A stretch of DNA of 11,153 nt from UBA4416 sp020846025 (lineage in GTDB: Bacteria > Bacteroidota > Bacteroidia > B-17B0 > Aurantibacillaceae): positions 1 through 11,153 of the forward strand of contig CAUJDD010000081.1 in NCBI GenBank assembly GCA_963169295.1. The letters are read 5' to 3'. The translations under genes were made by a program, and so were the position numbers. Shown here in pieces: positions 7,195 to 11,153 of the stretch (positions are counted from its first letter, which is position 1; every line of letters begins with the position of its first letter). The notes beneath the pieces were generated by a model. That model was given only the letters and a program-made list of their open reading frames with translations. It was not told the DNA's origin and made no database searches.

Positions 7195-7222
7195 TAATCC
7201 CTCTAAAATAAAAAATATATGA
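7016..7222 (+). pseudogene. truncated N-terminal copy of the secreted protein at 7697
   Basis: 68 residues: a signal peptide (1-20, ending FQAQN) and then a segment in which residues 21-60 match residues 24-63 of the protein starting at 7697 at 35 of 40 positions (e.g. KAHRRYWYYRTRM). After residue 60 the similarity stops. The frame runs into eight unrelated residues and a TGA whose bases overlap the ATG of lipoprotein copy B (ATGA at 7219-7222). The full-length relative has over 800 codons, so this is a leftover produced when the cassette duplicated. It could still yield a short exported peptide. The two signal peptides are unrelated even though the segments just after them are nearly identical, which is odd for a simple duplication. 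Confidence 0.7.
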
Positions 7223-7692
7223 AGCTACTAAAATACATCACAGCCATTGCAGGTATTGTTTTATTTTTTAGCACCTGCAAAAAATATCCACAAGGTGGAT
7301 TTCAAAACCAAGCGAAAAAACATATTCTTGGCAACTGGACACTAACATTATACGAAGTGGACGGTATTGATAGCACCGAATTAATAAACTATAATGGAAA
7401 TAATAGGTATAAAGAAATTTCTTTCTTAAAACATCATAATAAGGATTCCGAAATGATTATTCAAGGAAGAGCAAAATCAGGTAAGGCTGAATTTAAAAAC
7501 AAGAATAGTGAAATAGAATTTTACTCATTAGAACCGCCTTTATATTGCGTAAATAATTATTGTGACAAGAATTATGTTGTTCCTGAGGGGAATTATTATC
7601 AGAAATGGAAAATTCAAAAGTTAACAAAAAATGATTTATCACTAGTTGCCATTGCTAAAAGACAATATGTTTTAAAATTTAAAAGAAAATAA
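7219..7692 (+). CDS. lipocalin-like lipoprotein, duplicate copy B
   Basis: 157 residues. The ATG overlaps the stop of the truncated gene upstream. The signal peptide and lipobox FFSTC (Cys20), then KKYPQGGF, are almost the same as in copy A. The core shares HIL-x-x-W-x-L-x-LYEV-x-GIDST-x-LIN with copy A, after which the two differ: this copy has a central Lys/Asn-rich stretch and a Cys pair near CVNNYCDKNY, and it ends in LVAIAKRQYVLKFKRK. It has the same lipocalin-like strand pattern and the same uncertainty about ligand. The secreted-protein gene follows after 4 bases, so the two are surely co-transcribed. Conserved lipidation segments combined with divergent barrels suggest the same location in the envelope but possibly different partners or ligands. 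Confidence 0.77.
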   Translation: MKLLKYITAIAGIVLFFSTCKKYPQGGFQNQAKKHILGNWTLTLYEVDGIDSTELINYNGNNRYKEISFLKHHNKDSEMIIQGRAKSGKAEFKNKNSEIEFYSLEPPLYCVNNYCDKNYVVPEGNYYQKWKIQKLTKNDLSLVAIAKRQYVLKFKRK

Positions 7693-7884
7693 GGTTATGA
7701 ATTATATAATAAAATCCTGGGTATTGATTGTTGTATTTGTTTTCTTGAATAAAACTATTTATTCTCAAAATATCGACAACGATAAAGCCCACCGTCGTTA
7801 TTGGTACTATCGTACAAGAATGATAAACGATTTTATGAAAGTAGGTAAAAACCAAGGTGATTGTATTGTTTTTGCACAAAGAAA
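7219..7884 (+). repeat. tandem duplication unit B
   Basis: The second copy of the cassette described for 6531-7194. It contains lipoprotein copy B and the start of the secreted-protein gene, and after 7884 continues into the rest of that gene, which unit A lacks. The longest exact match to unit A is the 48 bases at 7793-7840. The junction between the units lies between 7195 and 7218. Confidence 0.85.
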
Positions 7885-8158
7885 CAGAGACCAGAATAGT
7901 AGTAACGACTTTGCTCCAAAATCTACAACAGGCCCTGATCAAATAGATATTACCAATATGTATATAATGGCTTTAGCCCTAGAGTATAAATTATTAACCC
8001 GCAATAATCAAAACACGAGTGAAACTATCAAGGAGTTGTACCATCTGCTTTATGCCATTAATCGTTTAGATTTGGAGGCCGAGCAGTTTTGGGATAGCCC
8101 TGAACCCAGTAACGACCACATTGCTCAAAATGGCTTGTTAAATGGTTTTATATTGTGA
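7697..8158 (+). CDS. T9SS-exported helical protein, N-terminal part before an in-frame TGA
   Basis: 153 residues with a signal peptide (1-23, ending IYSQN), then the KAHRRYWYYRTRM segment shared with the truncated copy at 7016. Helical sequence follows (MYIMALALEYKLL, ETIKELYHLLYAINRLDLEAEQFW) that resembles helix pairs of an alpha/alpha-toroid. It ends ...NGLLNGFIL-TGA. Reading on in the same frame gives DDMPSDYF and then the whole of the next open frame, so this is the first fifth of an 819-codon gene with a nonsense codon at codon 154. From memory, related Bacteroidota proteins have Arg-Asp-Asp at this point, which a CGA-to-TGA change would explain. The protein family has no function I can name. 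Confidence 0.75.
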   Translation: MNYIIKSWVLIVVFVFLNKTIYSQNIDNDKAHRRYWYYRTRMINDFMKVGKNQGDCIVFAQRNRDQNSSNDFAPKSTTGPDQIDITNMYIMALALEYKLLTRNNQNTSETIKELYHLLYAINRLDLEAEQFWDSPEPSNDHIAQNGLLNGFIL

Positions 8159-8164
8159 GATGAT

Positions 8165-10156
8165 ATGCCGAGCGATTATTTTACCGCAAATAATAATGAA
8201 AATTTGTTTCATTACAATTATTCGTTGGTAGCAAACGACCAGCATAACCCACAATCGGGGTTTACAGGTATTCAATATACTGATGCACAATCGGCTGATA
8301 ATTTCTTTAGTGACCATTTTTCACCCGGTAATGCTCCAAAACACAAAATGCCTTTATCTCAAGATAAATACCACTCTATGTTGATAGCCATGATGTTTAT
8401 TGACAAATACATTCCCTCATCAATTACCTATAATGGCGAGGCTTTTCAAGATGGAGAAACAAGCATTAGGCAGGAGGCTAGAGAAATTTCAAAACGAGTT
8501 TATAATTATTGTAAAGGAGTAAATAATTCTTGGAAACTAAGATATTTAGATAGTCAAGGAAACAGCCAGGGCAATTTAGCCAATACTGTTGGTGGCGATG
8601 CGTGGATTTATTCCTTTGCACTAAGCCGTATGACTTGTCATGTTAATTCAGATTTCCCATGGTCAACTTATTATGTAACAGGTTGCAGTAATTATACCGA
8701 CCCAAATGCTCAAACATTTGGTTATTTGGAATATTCCTTACAATCAGGCTCTCCAGGTGTAAGTACGGACGCCGCAGTTTTTAAAACATGGGACGCAGCA
8801 GGTGCAAATACTGCTGCCCAAATAGGAGGACAACCAATACCTGTTCCAGCTTATGTGTTTATGCAAAATAATACGGGACTGTGGTCTTTAGAATGGTCAG
8901 AGCTTTTAAGAAAAGTATTGCATCAAAATGGTGCGTTGTTGCGACAACTCTCAATATACGGAGAACCTATTAATCAAGCTCCCTGCCAAGGACCATACAA
9001 TTATGGTAATTGTAACCATGGAGGTTGGGAATGGTCGGCACAGGACAGGTTAGAGCACCCTGATTATAGAGGAGCGAGTTGTTATAGTACTAAGGGTGCT
9101 TTTCAAGGAAATTATCCTGGAGTAGATTATATGCTACTACACAATTTATATTATGAATATCAAAATCAACAATTAATAGATGGAAATAATAATATACCTG
9201 GTATGGGGGGTGGTAGTAATGGCGGTATATCTGGTATTGGTGGTGTATTTGGTGATATTATATCTGGCATTATAGGCTCGGTTAGCGGTGCAATAAATAC
9301 TGTGTATTCTCAAATATGCAGTTTTGCCAGTAATAACAATATTAATACATTAGGGCTTTGTGATTATTCTGTCAATGGTCTGACTCCTTATTTTGCCTAT
9401 AATCTTATGGATAACCGAGATGAAAATATTTGGCCTCGTAAGATAGGTTTACCGGGTGCTTTATCTAAAACGCCTTACGACATACAAGGCACTACTTTTC
9501 CGGGGCAAGAAGCTAAAGTGGCAGTATTTCAAAATCTAAGTTCCATAGCTCATATATATGCTTCTACATCTCCGGCGGCTAATACCAATTATATTCCATC
9601 TGATGTTACTTATCGTGCAGGAAAAGAAATATCATTAGAGCCTGGTTTTATGGTTGATGCTGGTAGTACTTTTAGGGCTTATGTACAGAGGTATGTGTGT
9701 ACAGGAAATAATGATCCACTTACTATGCGCCATCTGGCAGATACGGCTCTTTCAACTAATATATATGAGATGGATTATGAAATGGATAGAATTAATCCTA
9801 TACCAATACACTATTATGAAAGTCCTAAATCAGATTCTGACCAAAATCCAATTGTATCTGAAGAGTCATATAATGCCGAACGAGAAAAATATCAAATTAT
9901 GAATGTGAAATCGGCAGCTGATAATGGAGCAATAACAATATATCCTAATCCTACCGATAAATATTTGGAAATTCGCATGACAGATGAAGATTTTTACGAC
10001 TTAACATCAATAGAAATTATTGATAACTTGGGAAGAAATTATAATATTGATAAATCAAATAGTATTGATGTTTCTTTTTTAAGTGCTGGATTTTATCAAA
10101 TAAGGTTTAAATTTAGTCATGGTTTTATCGTTGTAAAAAACTTTATGAAGAAATAA
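8165..10156 (+). CDS. T9SS-exported helical protein, C-terminal part with 3-coathanger stack and sorting domain
   Basis: 663 residues from the first Met after the TGA. There is no signal peptide, as expected for the downstream part of the gene begun at 7697, which is in the same frame. Residues 1-340 are helix-rich with many aromatics (SMLIAMMFIDKYIP, GGDAWIYSFALSRM, SELLRKVLHQNGALL, NHGGWEWSAQDRLEHP, DYMLLHNLYYEYQ) and could form a toroid as in some glycan-active enzymes, but I see no diagnostic catalytic motif. Residues 345-378 are Gly-rich and hydrophobic. Residues 480-508 (VTYRAGKEISLEPGFMVDAG, then STFRAYV) are a 3-coathanger stack element. Residues 588-663 (ITIYPNPTDKYLEI ... FVVKNFMKK-like end) are a T9SS type A sorting domain. 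Without readthrough or a corrected base this piece would lack an export signal. Confidence 0.75.
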   Translation: MPSDYFTANNNENLFHYNYSLVANDQHNPQSGFTGIQYTDAQSADNFFSDHFSPGNAPKHKMPLSQDKYHSMLIAMMFIDKYIPSSITYNGEAFQDGETSIRQEAREISKRVYNYCKGVNNSWKLRYLDSQGNSQGNLANTVGGDAWIYSFALSRMTCHVNSDFPWSTYYVTGCSNYTDPNAQTFGYLEYSLQSGSPGVSTDAAVFKTWDAAGANTAAQIGGQPIPVPAYVFMQNNTGLWSLEWSELLRKVLHQNGALLRQLSIYGEPINQAPCQGPYNYGNCNHGGWEWSAQDRLEHPDYRGASCYSTKGAFQGNYPGVDYMLLHNLYYEYQNQQLIDGNNNIPGMGGGSNGGISGIGGVFGDIISGIIGSVSGAINTVYSQICSFASNNNINTLGLCDYSVNGLTPYFAYNLMDNRDENIWPRKIGLPGALSKTPYDIQGTTFPGQEAKVAVFQNLSSIAHIYASTSPAANTNYIPSDVTYRAGKEISLEPGFMVDAGSTFRAYVQRYVCTGNNDPLTMRHLADTALSTNIYEMDYEMDRINPIPIHYYESPKSDSDQNPIVSEESYNAEREKYQIMNVKSAADNGAITIYPNPTDKYLEIRMTDEDFYDLTSIEIIDNLGRNYNIDKSNSIDVSFLSAGFYQIRFKFSHGFIVVKNFMKK

Positions 10157-10160
10157 ATTG

Positions 10161-10168
10161 TAACTTTG
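10161..10168 (+). promoter_or_regulatory. Bacteroidota-type -7 promoter element TAACTTTG
   Basis: TAACTTTG matches the TANNTTTG consensus exactly, 40 bases upstream of the ATG at 10209 and just after the stop of the secreted-protein gene. A matching -33 TTG at normal spacing is not obvious (the nearest, at 10131-10133, is 27 bases away), so the call rests on the -7 box and its location. It would let the last lipoprotein be transcribed separately. Confidence 0.4.
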
Positions 10169-10208
10169 ACTAAGAATTTCTTTGAAAATAATTTATAAAG
10201 GTGTTAGT

Positions 10209-10946
10209 ATGAATAATATTGTCCCAGTAATAAAAAAATTAAGCCTGATTTTTGTGTTTTTAATAGTTGTGTTTTCTTGCCAAAAGAAAAAGCAAGCTGA
10301 TCCAAATTCAACTCCAAACAATGCAACATCAACTACTTATCAATCGGGGATTTTTGAGTTGCTAAGAAATGAGTATTTTGATGGAACGAATATTGTAACT
10401 ACTGCCGATAATGTAGAACTTACATTTATAAATTATACTAATAGTCCTAATTCAACTACACAGGTAAGTGCAGGAAACGTAAATTTTAATGGCATAGGAT
10501 TAAAATTTGATGGCTATAGTTACACTGATACAACAGGGACTCTAAATTGTACCCCTTCAACTTTTAGTGTAACTGTGAGTGGAAGTAGCCAAATAGATTC
10601 TTTTACAAAAACTTTTACTCCATCTTATCCTTCGTTTAACGGAGATTCATTACTTCCTACAACAGTATCAAAATCTACAGGGGTTACTATCAATTTAGCA
10701 AGCAGTATTGTTAATACAACCGATACCGCTACAATAGAATTATTTTCTTCTGTCATAAAAAAAATTGCACCAGGTCAAACCTCCGTAACTTTTACACCAA
10801 CTGATCTTTCGGGAATTATGGTTGCCAGTGGTTATTATTTTGAACTGCATCTCTACAACAATCAGTCTTTAAATATTAATGGTAAAATATTTTATGTTAG
10901 GCATACTGTACAATACACAAAGTACAATGTAGATTTGGTTCCGTAG
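10209..10946 (+). CDS. beta-rich lipoprotein of unknown function
   Basis: 245 residues from the ATG at 10209. The upstream Met at 10182 adds nine residues before an already complete signal, so the shorter form is preferred. The lipobox VVFSC gives Cys24, followed by QKKKQADPNS, a polar linker typical after a lipid anchor. The mature part is Thr/Ser/Asn-rich with alternating hydrophobics (NVELTFINYT, TFSVTVSGSS, TSVTFTPTDLSG, YYFELHLYNN, GKIFYVRHTVQYTKYNV), indicating a secreted-type beta sandwich, probably two Ig-like or similar units. No catalytic motif is evident and I do not recognise the family. The gene lies 52 bases after the T9SS-protein gene with a candidate promoter between, so it is a neighbour but not clearly part of the duplicated cassette. 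It ends with TAG. Confidence 0.68.
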   Translation: MNNIVPVIKKLSLIFVFLIVVFSCQKKKQADPNSTPNNATSTTYQSGIFELLRNEYFDGTNIVTTADNVELTFINYTNSPNSTTQVSAGNVNFNGIGLKFDGYSYTDTTGTLNCTPSTFSVTVSGSSQIDSFTKTFTPSYPSFNGDSLLPTTVSKSTGVTINLASSIVNTTDTATIELFSSVIKKIAPGQTSVTFTPTDLSGIMVASGYYFELHLYNNQSLNINGKIFYVRHTVQYTKYNVDLVP

Positions 10947-11153
10947 TATGTGTTAAAGATAACATATCAGCACTTGGATTTGTAATCCATATTCTGAGAT
11001 AAAAGTAAGATGCAACAAAGCATAAGAAAGCCATATTAGATAGAGAAGTTGTTTAACCCAAATTACGCAGTTGAATATTTGAACGGATAAATAGCATCAT
11101 AATTCCATAATCCAGAGAACCAAGCCCTTCGTTTTTTGCTTAGAGCAATTTTA
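10947..11153. other. intergenic end of window, no supported gene
   Basis: There is a small hairpin, TGGATT-TGT-AATCCA, about 30 bases past the lipoprotein stop without a T-tract, so it is a poor terminator. On the minus strand 29 codons are open from the window edge to a TAA at 11065-11063 (ending YPFKYSTA). This could be the tail of a gene lying mostly outside the window, but in AT-rich DNA a stretch this short is only weak evidence. Confidence 0.4.

Noticed and set aside
8156..8158. TGA read as an amino acid by code change or selenocysteine
   Set aside because: TGA serves as the natural stop right after the sorting domain at 4815-4817, so the code looks standard. The expected residue is Arg rather than Cys, and no SECIS-like hairpin was recognised.
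11063..11152. 3' end of a minus-strand gene entering from outside
   Set aside because: Only 29 codons, no recognised motif and no supporting signal. An open stretch this short is not rare in AT-rich DNA, so it is noted but not listed as a gene.
1..11153. CRISPR array, tRNA, rRNA, insertion sequence or phage genes
   Set aside because: No regularly spaced short repeats, no cloverleaf or rRNA sequence, no transposase or integrase motif and no structural phage gene was seen. The tail-fibre-like module is common in non-phage secreted proteins of this phylum.

Overview
The window is AT-rich DNA from a member of the Bacteroidota. Three things point there. Two large secreted proteins end in a type IX secretion system (T9SS) type A sorting domain, with a PNPT motif and a C-terminal beta domain ending in basic residues. 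Five small lipoproteins cluster around them. The 'W-x-D-Y-V-F-x-x-x-Y-K-L' tail module and the '3-coathanger stack' beta module are also typical of that phylum. I cannot name the genus.

Layout. Bases 1-347 hold the end of a NadR-kinase-like ATP-binding protein that begins outside the window. A small XRE-type helix-turn-helix gene (697 to 446, minus strand) diverges from everything downstream; the spacer carries a GGTCAT-TT-ATGACC palindrome. From 786 to 5428 the genes are nearly gapless: a secreted beta-repeat/tail-fibre-like protein split in two by an apparent frameshift (786-1274 and 1274-2047), a 921-residue secreted clan GH-A glycoside-hydrolase-like protein with PKD and T9SS domains (2052-4817), and a lipoprotein overlapping it by 4 bases (4814-5428). 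A lipocalin-like lipoprotein follows at 5555-6070. Bases 6071-6530 hold no intact gene, but they contain a strong hairpin terminator (6294-6350) and a degraded tail-module remnant (6362-6517).

From 6531 to 10156 there is a tandem duplication of a two-gene cassette: lipoprotein plus T9SS-secreted helical protein. The first cassette keeps its lipoprotein but only the N-terminus of the secreted protein (7016-7222). The second keeps both, but its large gene is cut by an in-frame TGA at 8156-8158. A last lipoprotein (10209-10946) has a Bacteroidota-type -7 element upstream. The final 207 bases have no gene I can support.

As a whole this looks like a cell-envelope and secretion locus: lipoproteins plus T9SS-exported proteins, one a probable glycan hydrolase. 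Duplication, truncation, a frameshift and a nonsense codon suggest a locus that is diversifying or decaying. The cassette with near-identical 5' ends and divergent 3' ends is the most intriguing element. No CRISPR array, rRNA, tRNA or transposase was seen.
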